From contig NZ_CP045809.1 in the NCBI RefSeq assembly GCF_025273675.1, positions 2,790,001-2,854,000 on the forward strand: 64,000 nt of DNA. Direction: 5' to 3'. The number at the start of each line of letters is the position of its first letter. Position 1 is the first letter of the stretch. Below are positions 37,264 to 51,838 of the stretch, piece by piece. The notes under the pieces are model-generated. The model did not search any database and was not told the origin of the DNA. It was given only the letters and a program-made list of their open reading frames with translations. The stretch comes from Gordonia pseudamarae (GTDB taxonomy: Bacteria > Actinomycetota > Actinomycetes > Mycobacteriales > Mycobacteriaceae). The translations under genes were made by a program, and so were the position numbers.

Positions 37264-38187
37264 TCACTGCCGCACCCCGACGGTGACGGCCACCGCGCCG
37301 GGGCCGATGCCGTAGGCGCCGGTGCGCGCCTGGCCCTCCTCGGCGAGCGCGAGCACAGTGGTGATCTTTCCGGTGGGCACATCGGCGTTGTCGACGGTGG
37401 AGATCGCATTGCGCAGCGCCGGATCCGAACGCACGACCGCGATCGGCGATCCACCGGTCGCGGACCCGGTGCGGCCGACGAGTGCGCCGCCCTGACCGCG
37501 CGCGGCCATCGCCGCGGCGAGCCTGCCGACAAGTTGTCCCCGCGCTCCCGAATCTTTGCCGTACGCGCCGCCGGTGATCACCAGCACCAGGTCGGCGGGT
37601 GTGATCGCGTTGTCGACATAGCCGATGAACCCGGCTTCGCGAAGGGCCTGCAGCCCAATACGCGAATCGTTGACCGAGACCGCCCGCGACTGGTCCGAGT
37701 GCAGGGTCAGGGTGCCCAGCAGATCACCGACCCTGGACCCCGAGTCGACGAAGTCGGCGCGCAACTGGGCTCCCGCCGGAATCGTCTGGTCGACGATGGT
37801 GCGCAGTTTGGCCGACTCGGTGTCGCCGACCAGACGGTCGGAGATCTGGATCTGACCGGCGAACGTGGCGCCGGCATCGGCGACCGATTCCTTGAGAGTG
37901 TCGACATCGGAATCGACCACGCCGGGGACCGTCACCACCAGTACCGACCGCCGTTCGAGCGTGCCGTCGATCAGCCTGGGCGCCATCGCCTGGTCGAAAC
38001 TGTCGGCCGAGTTGAGCTTCTCGTTCAGCTGGTCGCGTTCGTCCTCCAGGTCGCCGATGCGGTCACGGGTGGTGCCGGTCAACGAGTTGACGCGATCACC
38101 GACGAATCCCGAGCCGAGGAACAGGCCCAGGGCCAGGGCGAGGAACACCGCGACCAGGGATATCGCGTGCTGACGCAATGAGATCAT
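37264..38187 (-). CDS. mctB: Copper-transport outer membrane protein MctB
   Basis: The 307-residue protein opens with one signal/anchor helix (HAISLVAVFLALALGLFLGSG), then a coiled coil (IGDLEDERDQLNEKLNSAD) and a mixed domain of the DUF3186/MctB family (Rv1698). In mycobacteria it limits copper inside the cell envelope and forms channels in the mycolate membrane, so it marks a mycolic-acid organism. It starts 3 nt after steA. Confidence 0.9.
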   Translation of the reverse strand: MISLRQHAISLVAVFLALALGLFLGSGFVGDRVNSLTGTTRDRIGDLEDERDQLNEKLNSADSFDQAMAPRLIDGTLERRSVLVVTVPGVVDSDVDTLKESVADAGATFAGQIQISDRLVGDTESAKLRTIVDQTIPAGAQLRADFVDSGSRVGDLLGTLTLHSDQSRAVSVNDSRIGLQALREAGFIGYVDNAITPADLVLVITGGAYGKDSGARGQLVGRLAAAMAARGQGGALVGRTGSATGGSPIAVVRSDPALRNAISTVDNADVPTGKITTVLALAEEGQARTGAYGIGPGAVAVTVGVRQ

Positions 38188-38190
38188 GCG

Positions 38191-39399
38191 CTAACGGTTC
38201 CAGACTCCCCGCGCCCACTCGACCAGCTGATCCCACTGTGTGACGGTCCAGTCCCAGAACTCGCCGCCGGTGCTGGACAGCACGATCGCGGCGATGATGG
38301 CGATGAGCGCGGCCAGCACCACGAAGGCGATCGCCGTTCCCGTCACCCGGCTGCGGTACAGCGTGGCGACGGCCTTGGCGTCGACCAGCTTGGCCCCGAC
38401 CTTCATCCGGGTCAGGAACATCGACGGATTGCTCTCCCTGCGCGACCGGTCGAAGAAGTCGTCGAGATCACCGCCGCAGCCCGCGGTGACGATCAGATCA
38501 GCGCCGTGGTGATCGGCGAGCAGGAGCGCGAGGTCGGCCCCCGAACCGACGGCCGGGAACGTGGTCGCGCCGATCCCGAGGTCCTGGATACGTTCCAGGC
38601 CCGGTGCATGGCCGTCGGTGTCGGCCGGAAGCACCAGCTGTGCACCGGATTTGAGGGTCTGGGTCTTGAGGTCGTCGGGGTCGGCGACGATGACCGCCGG
38701 CGAGTAGCCCGCCTTCACCAGCGTGTCGGCACCGGCCCCCACACCGATGAGTACCGGCTGATACTCCTTGATGAACGGTTTGAGCGAACGCAGATCCGCG
38801 GCGTGGTCGAGGCCGTCGGCGACGATCACCACATGGCGACCCGCCAGGTCCACGTCGAGGTCGGGAACCCCCACGCCGTCGATGAGCAGCGGCGACTCAC
38901 TGCGAATGAACTCGATGGTGTTGCCGGAGAATGCCTCCAGGTGATCGACCATGCCCAGCTTGGCGTCGATCATCATGTCGGCGATCTCGGTCTCGTCGAG
39001 CTGGGTGCCGTGTGCCAGGCGCTTGTCACCGATGTACAGGTGGTCGTCGTCGATGTACAGGTGGTCGTCGTCGACACGCAGTTTGGCGCCGTCCTTGACC
39101 CGCTTGAACACCTCCGGTCCGGTGTTGTCGAGCAGGACGATGCCCGAGGCCACCAGTACCTCGGGCCCCAGGTTGGGGTAGCGGCCGCTGATGGATTCGG
39201 AGGCGTTGACCACGGCGACGACACCGGCCGCGACCAGCCGGTCGGCGGTGGCCCGGTCGAGATCGACCTCGTCGAGGATGGCGATGTCGCCGGGGCCGAC
39301 GCGGCCGAGGAGCCGCCGGGTATTCGTATCGATCCTGGCGATTCCGATCACACCAGGAAGAGCTTCGGTCGAACGCGTGAGCAGAGCAGGCATCTTCAT
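38191..39399 (-). CDS. steA: Cytokinetic ring protein SteA
   Basis: A 402-residue SteA/Rv1697 homologue: a thiamin-pyrophosphokinase-like domain (VLIGVGAGADTLVKAGYSP; VIVADPDDLKTQTLKSGAQL) and one C-terminal membrane helix (TAIAFVVLAALIAIIAAIVL). In Corynebacterium glutamicum SteA acts with SteB at the division site. A 21-bp in-frame duplication gives DDDHLYI twice. ATG 39399 used; ATG 39393 is equally possible. Confidence 0.92.
   Translation of the reverse strand: MKMPALLTRSTEALPGVIGIARIDTNTRRLLGRVGPGDIAILDEVDLDRATADRLVAAGVVAVVNASESISGRYPNLGPEVLVASGIVLLDNTGPEVFKRVKDGAKLRVDDDHLYIDDDHLYIGDKRLAHGTQLDETEIADMMIDAKLGMVDHLEAFSGNTIEFIRSESPLLIDGVGVPDLDVDLAGRHVVIVADGLDHAADLRSLKPFIKEYQPVLIGVGAGADTLVKAGYSPAVIVADPDDLKTQTLKSGAQLVLPADTDGHAPGLERIQDLGIGATTFPAVGSGADLALLLADHHGADLIVTAGCGGDLDDFFDRSRRESNPSMFLTRMKVGAKLVDAKAVATLYRSRVTGTAIAFVVLAALIAIIAAIVLSSTGGEFWDWTVTQWDQLVEWARGVWNR
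39031..39072 (-). repeat. 21-bp exact duplication in steA
   Basis: GATGTACAGGTGGTCGTCGTC-type unit at 39031-39051 repeats at 39052-39072 and encodes DDDHLYI twice. Confidence 0.9.
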
Positions 39400-39511
39400 G
39401 TGGGCAATGATTGCCCCGCATGACGCATCCGACGTGGAGGCGCGCCGCAACTTTTGCAACTTTTGTCACATCAACACCATCTGTTGCGGCCTCGCCCACA
39501 CTCGGGGGCCA

Positions 39512-41302
39512 CTACCCGGCGCGTTCGCGACCGTCCTGCGCCCCGGTGCCGCGTTCGGACTCCGCGGTGGCCAGCAACTCCTCGGCATGTGCCCGGCCGG
39601 TGTCGGAATCACCGAGCCCGGCGAGCATCCGGGCCAGCTCCGCCACCCGCTGCGACCGGTCCAGAGTGCGCACCGTACTGGTCACCTTGCCGGAGGCGCC
39701 ATTCTTGCCGGATCCGGTGGAACGGACCTGCTTACCGATCACGACATGGTTGTCGGCGAAGGCCGCCACCTGCGGCAGATGGGTCACCACGATCACCTGG
39801 TGGGCGCGGGCCAGCCGCGAGAGCCTGCGCCCGATCTCCACCGCGGCCGCACCGCCGACCCCGGCGTCGACCTCGTCGAACACCATGATCGATCCGCTGG
39901 TCGGCTCGGCCAGCACCACCTCGAGCGCCAGCATCACCCGCGACAACTCACCACCCGACGCCGACCTGGCGATCGGCAGGGGCTGGGCGTCCCGGTGGGC
40001 CACCAGCGAGAACTCGACACGGTCGGTGCCGCTGGGCCCCGCGTGCAGCATCCGGCCCCCGCAGTCGATCGCCAGCCGGTCCTCGGCCGACGCCGGATCG
40101 CCGGTCACCGCCACCGTGATGATCGACTCGCCCATCGCCAGCCCGGCGAGTTCACGCGAGACCTTCTTGCCCATCGAATCGGCGGCCTTCAGCCGAATCG
40201 CCGTGAGCTTGCCGGCCGCCTGTGCCAGTGTGTCCGTGGCACCGGCCAGCGCGGCCTCGAGTTCTTCGACCGAACCCGCCGGATCCTCGATCTCGGCCAG
40301 TCTTGCCCGCGCGTCATCGCGCCAGGCGATCACACCGTCGATGTCCGGCGCGTACTTACGCACCAGTGCCTTCAGTTCGGCCTGGCGGGTGAGCAAGTGG
40401 TCGAGCGATTCGGCATCGGTCGGCAGATCCGACAGAAATCCGGTCAGCTCGCCACCCACATCGGTGACCACGGTCAGTGCCTCCGCGACCCGCGGCAGCA
40501 GGCCACGCAGAGTGTCGTCGGAGGACGACTCCAGCAGCGAGCGCACCTGCCCGAGGCCGTCGATCACCGACTGCCCCTCGGCGGCCACGATGCCGTGCGC
40601 GGTGGCCGCGGTGGTGCGGATCATCTCCAGGTCGGTCAGTCGCCGGATCGTCGCGGTGAGCTCCATGTCCTCCCCCGGCGACGGACCGACCGCATCGATC
40701 TCCCCGACACCGAACAGCAGCCGGTCCGCTTCCTGGGCGAGTTCACGCGCACTGTTGCGCCGGCGTTCGAGTTCGTCAAGGATTCCCGTCCAGCGTTCCC
40801 GCGCCGCACGGTAGGCTGCCAGCGCCTTGACCGCCGGCGCGCCCGCGAATGTGTCGAGGGCGCTGCGCTGGTGTTCGGGTTTGAGCAGCCGCAGCTGATC
40901 GTTCTGGCCGTGGATGGTCAGCAGACTCGTGGTGACCTGCCCCAGCACGCCCACCGGTACCGACCGGCCCCCCACATGGGCCCGCGAACGGCCGTCGGCC
41001 GTGACGGTGCGCACCGCGATCACCGAGTCGTCGTCATCGACCTCACCGCCCGCCGAGGACACCAGTTCCACGATCTCGCCGGCACCGGACGGCAACCGGA
41101 ACCGTCCCTCGACGATCGCCTTGGCGCTGCCGGTGCGCACCCGGCCCGCGTCGGCCCGGGCGCCGGACAACAGGTGCAGACTGGTCACGATCATCGTCTT
41201 GCCCGCGCCCGTCTCGCCCGTCAGCACCGTGAAACCCGGATGCAGCCGGGCCGAGGCGCGTTCGATGACGCCGAGACCTTCGATGGTCAGCTCTTCGAGC
41301 AT
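39512..41302 (-). CDS. recN: DNA repair protein RecN
   Basis: A 596-residue SMC-like ATPase: Walker A LTGETGAGKTMIVTS, long coiled-coil arms, ABC signature SGGELSRVMLALE and Walker B IMVFDEVDAGVGG. It holds broken DNA ends together in recombinational repair. Start ATG 41302 lies 2 nt after the nadK stop, so the two are cotranscribed; steA follows after 112 nt. Confidence 0.96.
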   Translation of the reverse strand: MLEELTIEGLGVIERASARLHPGFTVLTGETGAGKTMIVTSLHLLSGARADAGRVRTGSAKAIVEGRFRLPSGAGEIVELVSSAGGEVDDDDSVIAVRTVTADGRSRAHVGGRSVPVGVLGQVTTSLLTIHGQNDQLRLLKPEHQRSALDTFAGAPAVKALAAYRAARERWTGILDELERRRNSARELAQEADRLLFGVGEIDAVGPSPGEDMELTATIRRLTDLEMIRTTAATAHGIVAAEGQSVIDGLGQVRSLLESSSDDTLRGLLPRVAEALTVVTDVGGELTGFLSDLPTDAESLDHLLTRQAELKALVRKYAPDIDGVIAWRDDARARLAEIEDPAGSVEELEAALAGATDTLAQAAGKLTAIRLKAADSMGKKVSRELAGLAMGESIITVAVTGDPASAEDRLAIDCGGRMLHAGPSGTDRVEFSLVAHRDAQPLPIARSASGGELSRVMLALEVVLAEPTSGSIMVFDEVDAGVGGAAAVEIGRRLSRLARAHQVIVVTHLPQVAAFADNHVVIGKQVRSTGSGKNGASGKVTSTVRTLDRSQRVAELARMLAGLGDSDTGRAHAEELLATAESERGTGAQDGRERAG

Positions 41303-41304
41303 GC

Positions 41305-42336
41305 TTATCTTTGCCTCCCCCGCCAGCCCTCGACCGGGAGTTTGAACTTGGTCACCAACCGATCGGCGAACGGTTCGGCGTTGATTCGCACCCACTTCAG
41401 CGCCCGTGAACTGCGCACGATCTCGATCCGGGCGCCCGGCGGTACCTGGAACTGCCGGCGGCCGTCGCACAGCACGATCGCCGAACGGCCCGCCTTGTCG
41501 ATCTCGAAGGCGATCCGTGAGCGCGGACTGGTCACCATCGGCCTGGCGAACAGGGCGTGCGCATTGTTCGGCACCACCAGGATCGCCTCCAGATCCGGCC
41601 ACATCACCGGGCCGCCCGCGGAGAAGGCGTACGCGGTGGAGCCCGTCGGCGTGGACACCAGCACACCGTCGGCACCGAACGCCGACACCGGGCGGCCGTC
41701 GACCTCGGTCACCAATTCCAGAACACCGTGGTTGGTGCGATTCTGCAGCGCGACCTCGTTGAGCGCCCAGCTCTGCCCCAGAACCCGCTCCGGGCCGGCC
41801 GGATCGGAAAGCGTGACGTCCAGGGTCATCCGGTCTTCCACCCGGTAGTCACGGTTGACCAGCCGGACCATCACCTCGTCGATGCTGTTGGCCTCGGCCT
41901 CGGCCAGGAACCCGATGCGCCCCAGATTGATGCCCAGGACCGGAACGTCGGCGGCGTACGCCAATTCCGCGGCACGCAGGAAGGTGCCGTCCCCGCCGAG
42001 CACGATCACCACCTCGCAGCCCTCCGCCGAGCCCTGATCGCCGCTGGTCACCTCCACGTCGGCGCCGAGGTCACGCAGATCGGCCGGGTCCACCGGATAG
42101 CTTTCGGGCAGTTCGGGCCCGAGTTCGACGACGCCCGTCGGAAAGTCGACACCCGGCACGAAGCTGCGGGTCTCGTGGTCGATCACCCGCAGCGTCACTC
42201 CGGCCGCGGCACAATGCCGGGCGATGGCGGCGGTGGTTTCGGTGACGATCGCGCGCCCCGTATGCGCGACCACCAGGAATTCCCGATGAGTGCCACCGGA
42301 CCTGTCACCGTCCACTGTTGTCCTTCCGTTCGCCAT
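41305..42336 (-). CDS. nadK: NAD kinase
   Basis: The 343-residue enzyme phosphorylates NAD to NADP. It shows the GGDG motif ([18 protein letters not shown]), the NE/LNE segment ([14 protein letters not shown]) and [17 protein letters not shown]. Start at [10 protein letters not shown] (42336); the first 30 residues are a variable leader. Confidence 0.96.
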   Translation of the reverse strand: MANGRTTVDGDRSGGTHREFLVVAHTGRAIVTETTAAIARHCAAAGVTLRVIDHETRSFVPGVDFPTGVVELGPELPESYPVDPADLRDLGADVEVTSGDQGSAEGCEVVIVLGGDGTFLRAAELAYAADVPVLGINLGRIGFLAEAEANSIDEVMVRLVNRDYRVEDRMTLDVTLSDPAGPERVLGQSWALNEVALQNRTNHGVLELVTEVDGRPVSAFGADGVLVSTPTGSTAYAFSAGGPVMWPDLEAILVVPNNAHALFARPMVTSPRSRIAFEIDKAGRSAIVLCDGRRQFQVPPGARIEIVRSSRALKWVRINAEPFADRLVTKFKLPVEGWRGRQR

Positions 42337-42485
42337 GATGCACGGCCGTGTCGGTGACGCGTCCGGGCGGGACGCTCCGCCGGTGCGGCCGTGCTCGTCT
42401 GTACTCCGTGCCCGCCGGCACCACATGCTCATCGACATCTCACGCTCGTCGACAACCTCACGCTCGCTGACAGGCCGGTACGTGA

Positions 42486-43433
42486 TCAGCGAGGCCCGGC
42501 CTCGACCGCGGCCACGATCATCGCCATGATCTCAGGATCGACCCGCATCTCGCGCGCCGAAGCACTCCGGTCTCCGACCCTATCGGCCGACGACGACATG
42601 TCGCCGGTGCGGGTTGCCTCCCTTGGAGTGGGCAGCGCGATGTCGGACTCGGGCAGCGCGATGTCGGGCTTGTGCAGCGCGATGTCGGGCTTGTGCAACC
42701 AGATGAAGTACTCCACGTTGCCGGCGGGGCCGGGCAGCGGACTGGCGACCACGCCGCGGGTACGTAACCCCAGGGCCGCGGCATCGCGTGCCACCTCGGC
42801 GACGGCCTCGATGCGCAACGCGGGATCTCGCACGACACCGCCCGCGCCGACGCGGTCCTTCCCGACCTGAAACTGCGGCTTGACCATCGGCAGCAGGTCG
42901 CCGCCCGGCTCGACACAGTCGGCGAGCGCAGGCAGAACCAGCGACAACGAGATGAAAGACAGATCCGCCACCACCAGTTCGACCCGGCCGCCGATCTGGT
43001 CGGGTGTCAGGGCCCGCACGTTCGTCCTGTCGTGCACGTCGACGCGTTCGTCGTTCTGCAGACGCCAGATCAGCTGTCCGTAGCCGACGTCGACCGCGAC
43101 GACCTCGCGGGCCTCGCGCCGCAGCAGCACGTCGGTGAAGCCACCCGTGGAGGCTCCGGCGTCGAGACAGCGACGCCCCGCGACCGTCAAGCCATCCGGG
43201 GTGTACGCATCCAGAGCACCGATCAGTTTGTGCGCCCCACGCGAGGCCCAGTCGTCCGACGGTGCGTCGACGACGACGATCGGGGTGTCGCGGGCGACAT
43301 TGGTGGCGGGTTTGGCGGCCACCACGCCATTGACCTTGACCGTTCCGGCCGCTATGAACTCGCGCGCCTGCTCACGCGAACGCGCGAGCCCGCGGCGGAC
43401 CAGTTCGGCGTCGAGCCGGGCGCGGGCGGCCAT
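42486..43433 (-). CDS. tlyA: TlyA 16S/23S rRNA 2'-O-methyltransferase with repeat tail
   Basis: An S4 domain ([19 protein letters not shown]) plus a FtsJ-type methyltransferase ([31 protein letters not shown]). In mycobacteria TlyA methylates C1409 of 16S and C1920 of 23S rRNA and its loss gives capreomycin resistance. Normal proteins are about 268 residues; this one is 315 because of a C-terminal tail with three HKPDIAL-like heptads and a charged end. Confidence 0.95.
   Translation of the reverse strand: MAARARLDAELVRRGLARSREQAREFIAAGTVKVNGVVAAKPATNVARDTPIVVVDAPSDDWASRGAHKLIGALDAYTPDGLTVAGRRCLDAGASTGGFTDVLLRREAREVVAVDVGYGQLIWRLQNDERVDVHDRTNVRALTPDQIGGRVELVVADLSFISLSLVLPALADCVEPGGDLLPMVKPQFQVGKDRVGAGGVVRDPALRIEAVAEVARDAAALGLRTRGVVASPLPGPAGNVEYFIWLHKPDIALHKPDIALPESDIALPTPREATRTGDMSSSADRVGDRSASAREMRVDPEIMAMIVAAVEAGPR
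42632..42694 (-). repeat. Three 21-bp tandem repeats in tlyA tail
   Basis: Units begin at 42632, 42653 and 42674 and encode [14 protein letters not shown] and PESDIAL after the methyltransferase core. Confidence 0.88.
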
Positions 43434-43495
43434 TCAGACCCACCTCGCCGGACGTGGTACGCGGCACCCCGATCGGTTCATCGACCCTGCTCGGT

Positions 43496-43687
43496 TCATC
43501 GACGCTCGACGCCTTCGAGCGCCTCGGTCAGTTCTTCATGGGCGCGTTCGAGCAGCGCGCCCTGCCGGGCCAGCCCCACCAGGTCGAACGCCTCGCCGCC
43601 GGTCTGCTGCAAGGAATCCACCTGGTTGAGCAGGTCGCGCACCCGGTCCACGACCGGGTGCTCGGAATGTTCGGTGAAGTCGCTCAT
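43496..43687 (-). CDS. Small conserved protein, 63 aa
   Basis: Helical acidic protein (VVDRVRDLLNQVDSLQQT; LLERAHEELTEALEGVE) between the HAD gene (12-nt gap) and tlyA. A small ORF holds the same place in M. tuberculosis (Rv1693 position). Function unknown. An 18-bp-period duplication (43473-43503) overlaps its stop. Confidence 0.7.
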   Translation of the reverse strand: MSDFTEHSEHPVVDRVRDLLNQVDSLQQTGGEAFDLVGLARQGALLERAHEELTEALEGVERR

Positions 43688-43699
43688 CGTCGGTTCTCG

Positions 43700-45865
43700 T
43701 TAACCCACCACGCCGAAACCGAGTCGGTGGAGCATCTCGCTCGCCGTGCCGTCGGCCCCGGAGACCGTGAGCTCCTCGTGGTCAATGCTCTCGCCGGACG
43801 CCCATACGGCCGCCGCCAGGCTCGGCAGCAGACTTTCCACCGGTCCGCCCGCCGAGACGACGGTTACCGCATGGCCGTCGATCCGGATCTGCCAGCCCTC
43901 GTGTGCGACGATCCGCACCAGGTCGACCGGCAGGTACAGTCCGCGCAGGTCGGCAACCACATATGTGGGGCGCTGCTCGGGCGGCGCGGCCAGCAGGTCA
44001 CGGGCCGTGCTGACGCCGGTCAGCACGAGCACGCTGTCGAGCCCGACGGTGTGCGCACCCTCGATGTCCGTGTCCAGTCGGTCGCCGACGACCAGCGGAT
44101 TATTGACACCGCTGCGCCGGATCGCATCGATCATCAGCGGCGCCGCCGGTTTACCGGCCACCAGCGGAGTCTTGCCGGTGGCATTGGCCACCGCCGCGAC
44201 CAGCGATCCGTTGCCGACGAGCAGGCCCCGTTCCGACGGCAACGTGGCGTCGATGTTGGTGGCCACCCACAGCGCACCGGCGCGAATGGCCAGCGCCGCC
44301 TCCGACAGTTCGGCCCAGCCGATGTGGGCGGAATAGCCCTGGATCACCGCGTCCGGCTTGTCGTCGGCACTCCGCGCCACGCCGATCCCCACTTCGCGCA
44401 CTTCTTGCGCCAGGCCGTCCGACCCGATGACCAGTGCCCGCGAGCCCGGCTCCAGATGCTCGGCGAGCAGCTGCGCACCGCTCTGCGCGCTGGTGACCAC
44501 CTGCTCGGGTCCGGCCTCGAAGCCGAGCTCGTTCAGATGCTCGGCGACCTCTGCCGGACGGCGACTGGCGTTGTTGGTGACGAAGAGCTGCGGAATCTCG
44601 GCACGCGCCAAGGTCTCACGGGCACCGACGATGGGCGCGTGACCACCGAACACGGTTCCGTCCAGATCCAGCAGCAGCGCGTCGTACGAGGCCATCACCG
44701 TTTCCGGCGCGGGCTCACCGCTCTCGGGTTCTTCCGGCGACTCGTCGCCGTCGACCTGCGCCGCTGATCCGCCGACGGGCACGACCTCGGTGTCGGCCAC
44801 GACCGGTGACGACTCGGCCACCCCTGTTGTCGCCGACACCGCCGCGAGCGGGGGTTCCTCGGCTACCGGGGGGTCCGCGGCCGGAACCTCTGCAACCTGC
44901 TCCCGCACGGAGGGTCCGGCAGCGGGCGCGGCCGGGGCGACATCGCCGGCCGGGGTTTCGGGGGCCGGGTTGTGGGGAACCCGCCGGTCCGCATCGGCCG
45001 TCACAGGATCGCCGTCGGCGCCGTCGTCCGCCGCACTACTGCCATCGACGCCCTCCTGATACCCGAGATCGGGGTCGAAGTCGGGGTCGGCGAGTTCGAC
45101 CAGACGCATCTCGGCGTCGGTCACGTCATCGACATCGGCCGCCGAGGCATTCATGAACCAGGTGACCGCGTCGTCCCGGCGTCCGGCCGCCAGGAGTGCC
45201 GAAGCGTACGCGTAGAACAGTCGGGCAGGCCCGGTTCCGGCCTGTCCGACCGACAGATTCTCCAGCTGCAGCGTCACCAGAGCCTTCTCCGGTTCACCCA
45301 GGTCCATTCGTGCACCGGCTTCGACGATCCGCATCTCGGTCGCCTCCTCACCCGTCAGCGACCGGCCTTCCTCGCTCCGGGCGATCTCAATCGCACGATC
45401 AGCTCGACCGAGACCTCGTTCGGCGTCCGCGATGAGCGGCAGCAGTGCCGAATTTCCGGTGATCCGCTTGGCGGTCCGCAGTTCGGAGACCGCTTCCTGC
45501 CATTCCCCGGCGTTGTATGCCGCGATACCTGCGGTCTCGCGGACGAGTCCGACCCGGCCTCCGCGCCGACGCGCCGCTCTGGCGTGTTCGAGGGCGAGCA
45601 CCGGGGCCTCTTCGAGCAGTCGCGTCACCATCACCAGATGTCGGGCGACGCTTTCCGCGTTCGCTTTGTCGAGCGAGAGCAGATCCTGACGTACGGACGC
45701 GTCGAGATCACTCGCCGCCACGTCATCGGGTAGCGCCGGCTCGTCGGGTCGTTCGGTGTGGGCTGCGGGACGCTTGGTTCCACCTCGCGAATCTCGACCC
45801 CGGGTGTCTCGGCCTCGCGAACTACGACCTCGATCGTCACGACGTTGGGGCTTGCGGTCACTCAT
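43700..45865 (-). CDS. TPR-like protein fused to HAD-IIA phosphatase
   Basis: A 721-residue fusion. Residues about 1-45 are Arg/Asp-rich; then comes a TPR-like helical part (LALEHARAARRRGG; YNAGEWQEAVSELRTAKRI), an acidic Pro/Ala linker, and a HAD-IIA domain (LLLDLDGTVFGG; FVTNNASRRPAEV; AGKPAAPLM; VVGDRLDTDIEGA). In M. tuberculosis Rv1691 (TPR) and Rv1692 (glycerol-phosphate-type phosphatase) are separate. Start ATG 45865 is chosen over the rRNA-side extension. Confidence 0.88.
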   Translation of the reverse strand: MSDRKPQRRDDRGRSSRGRDTRGRDSRGGTKRPAAHTERPDEPALPDDVAASDLDASVRQDLLSLDKANAESVARHLVMVTRLLEEAPVLALEHARAARRRGGRVGLVRETAGIAAYNAGEWQEAVSELRTAKRITGNSALLPLIADAERGLGRADRAIEIARSEEGRSLTGEEATEMRIVEAGARMDLGEPEKALVTLQLENLSVGQAGTGPARLFYAYASALLAAGRRDDAVTWFMNASAADVDDVTDAEMRLVELADPDFDPDLGYQEGVDGSSAADDGADGDPVTADADRRVPHNPAPETPAGDVAPAAPAAGPSVREQVAEVPAADPPVAEEPPLAAVSATTGVAESSPVVADTEVVPVGGSAAQVDGDESPEEPESGEPAPETVMASYDALLLDLDGTVFGGHAPIVGARETLARAEIPQLFVTNNASRRPAEVAEHLNELGFEAGPEQVVTSAQSGAQLLAEHLEPGSRALVIGSDGLAQEVREVGIGVARSADDKPDAVIQGYSAHIGWAELSEAALAIRAGALWVATNIDATLPSERGLLVGNGSLVAAVANATGKTPLVAGKPAAPLMIDAIRRSGVNNPLVVGDRLDTDIEGAHTVGLDSVLVLTGVSTARDLLAAPPEQRPTYVVADLRGLYLPVDLVRIVAHEGWQIRIDGHAVTVVSAGGPVESLLPSLAAAVWASGESIDHEELTVSGADGTASEMLHRLGFGVVG

Positions 45866-45954
45866 GGTTGATAATCTATGCTCTCTCAACGTCAGCTCCA
45901 CCGGAGGGGGCACCCACTCCGGTGGGGGACGGTGTGCTCGGGTCAGGACACATG

Positions 45955-45992
45955 CATTGAGGCCCCAACACGAGTGTGTTGGGGCCTCAATG
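45955..45992 (-). terminator. rRNA operon terminator hairpin
   Basis: A perfect 17-bp stem (CATTGAGGCCCCAACAC / GTGTTGGGGCCTCAATG) with loop GAGT directly follows 5S rRNA. No T-tract, as is common in Mycobacteriales. Confidence 0.85.
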
Positions 45993-46001
45993 GGGTGTGA
46001 T

Positions 46002-46118
46002 TGCGGCGGTGTCCTACTCTCCCACACTGGTTAGGGTGCAGTACCATCGGCGCTGGTGGGCTTAGCTTCCGGGTTCGGAATGGGTCCGGGCGTTTCCCCA
46101 CCGCTATAGCCGCCGCAA
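46002..46118 (-). rRNA. rrf: 5S rRNA
   Basis: The reverse strand reads GCGGCGGCTATAGCGG at the 5' end, contains the conserved CATTCCGAACCCGGAAGCTA, and ends in GTAGGACACCGCCGC. Ends are accurate to a few bases. Confidence 0.96.
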
Positions 46119-46159
46119 AATTTGTGAAATTGTCACACACACACTTGTGTGTGTTGTGT

Positions 46160-46187
46160 GTTGTTTCAGAGGTGCATAGTGGATGCG
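46160..46187 (-). other. 23S processing stem, 3' strand
   Basis: On the transcript this spacer pairs with 49556-49583, about 26 of 28 positions, forming the long helix around 23S that RNase III cuts. Confidence 0.75.
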
Positions 46188-46227
46188 TTACATGGTCATT
46201 ATGGCCCACACTGTGTGTGGGTGTTGT

Positions 46228-51389
<5,162 letters not shown>

Positions 51390-51800
51390 CACTGAAACCA
51401 AACAGTTTCAACACAATTCTTCAGACCAGAGAGAAAAACCTGACCAAAAAATCCTCAAAAAAACAAACTGGCATTCAAAAAAATTTTGACTACCAAAAAA
51501 ATTTGGCATCAAACAAAGTTTGTCACACACTATCGAGTTCTCAAAGAACACACACCCACCAACACCACCCCACAAAGAGGCAACCATCAGCAAGCACTGC
51601 TCACAAACACTTGGAAACCGCCACCCACTCCGGGGCAACCACTCCAGCCTAACAGACCCGATCTCCGCTTCGCAAGTCACGGTTGTTCGGTTCTGGTGAT
51701 CACGTCCGGCAGGACCCGTCCGAACCTTTCGGTCTCAGACAGCCAAGCTCGCCCGGTTTCGCTTGATTCCGGGGCGGTTGCTCTCGGCGATGCTTCAACT
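51390..51800 (-). promoter_or_regulatory. rRNA leader region with antitermination motif
   Basis: About 410 nt without a gene. The complement of 51526-51550 reads TGTTCTTTGAGAACTCGATA..., the conserved actinobacterial rrn leader (boxA-like) element. The remainder is T-rich leader next to 16S and shows no ORF worth keeping. Confidence 0.75.
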
Positions 51801-51829
51801 AAGTTACACAGACGCGAACGAGAGGTCAA
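51801..51829 (-). promoter_or_regulatory. rrn promoter
   Basis: Reverse strand: TTGACC, 17-nt spacer, TAACTT, a near-consensus sigma-A promoter. It starts 10 nt past the tyrS stop, so tyrS transcripts may also run into the rRNA operon. Confidence 0.8.
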
Positions 51830-51838
51830 ATCGCCTGG

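Noticed and set aside
51390..51800. Short ORFs in the rRNA leader
   Set aside because: T-rich leader sequence with the conserved antitermination motif; no start sites or codon bias.
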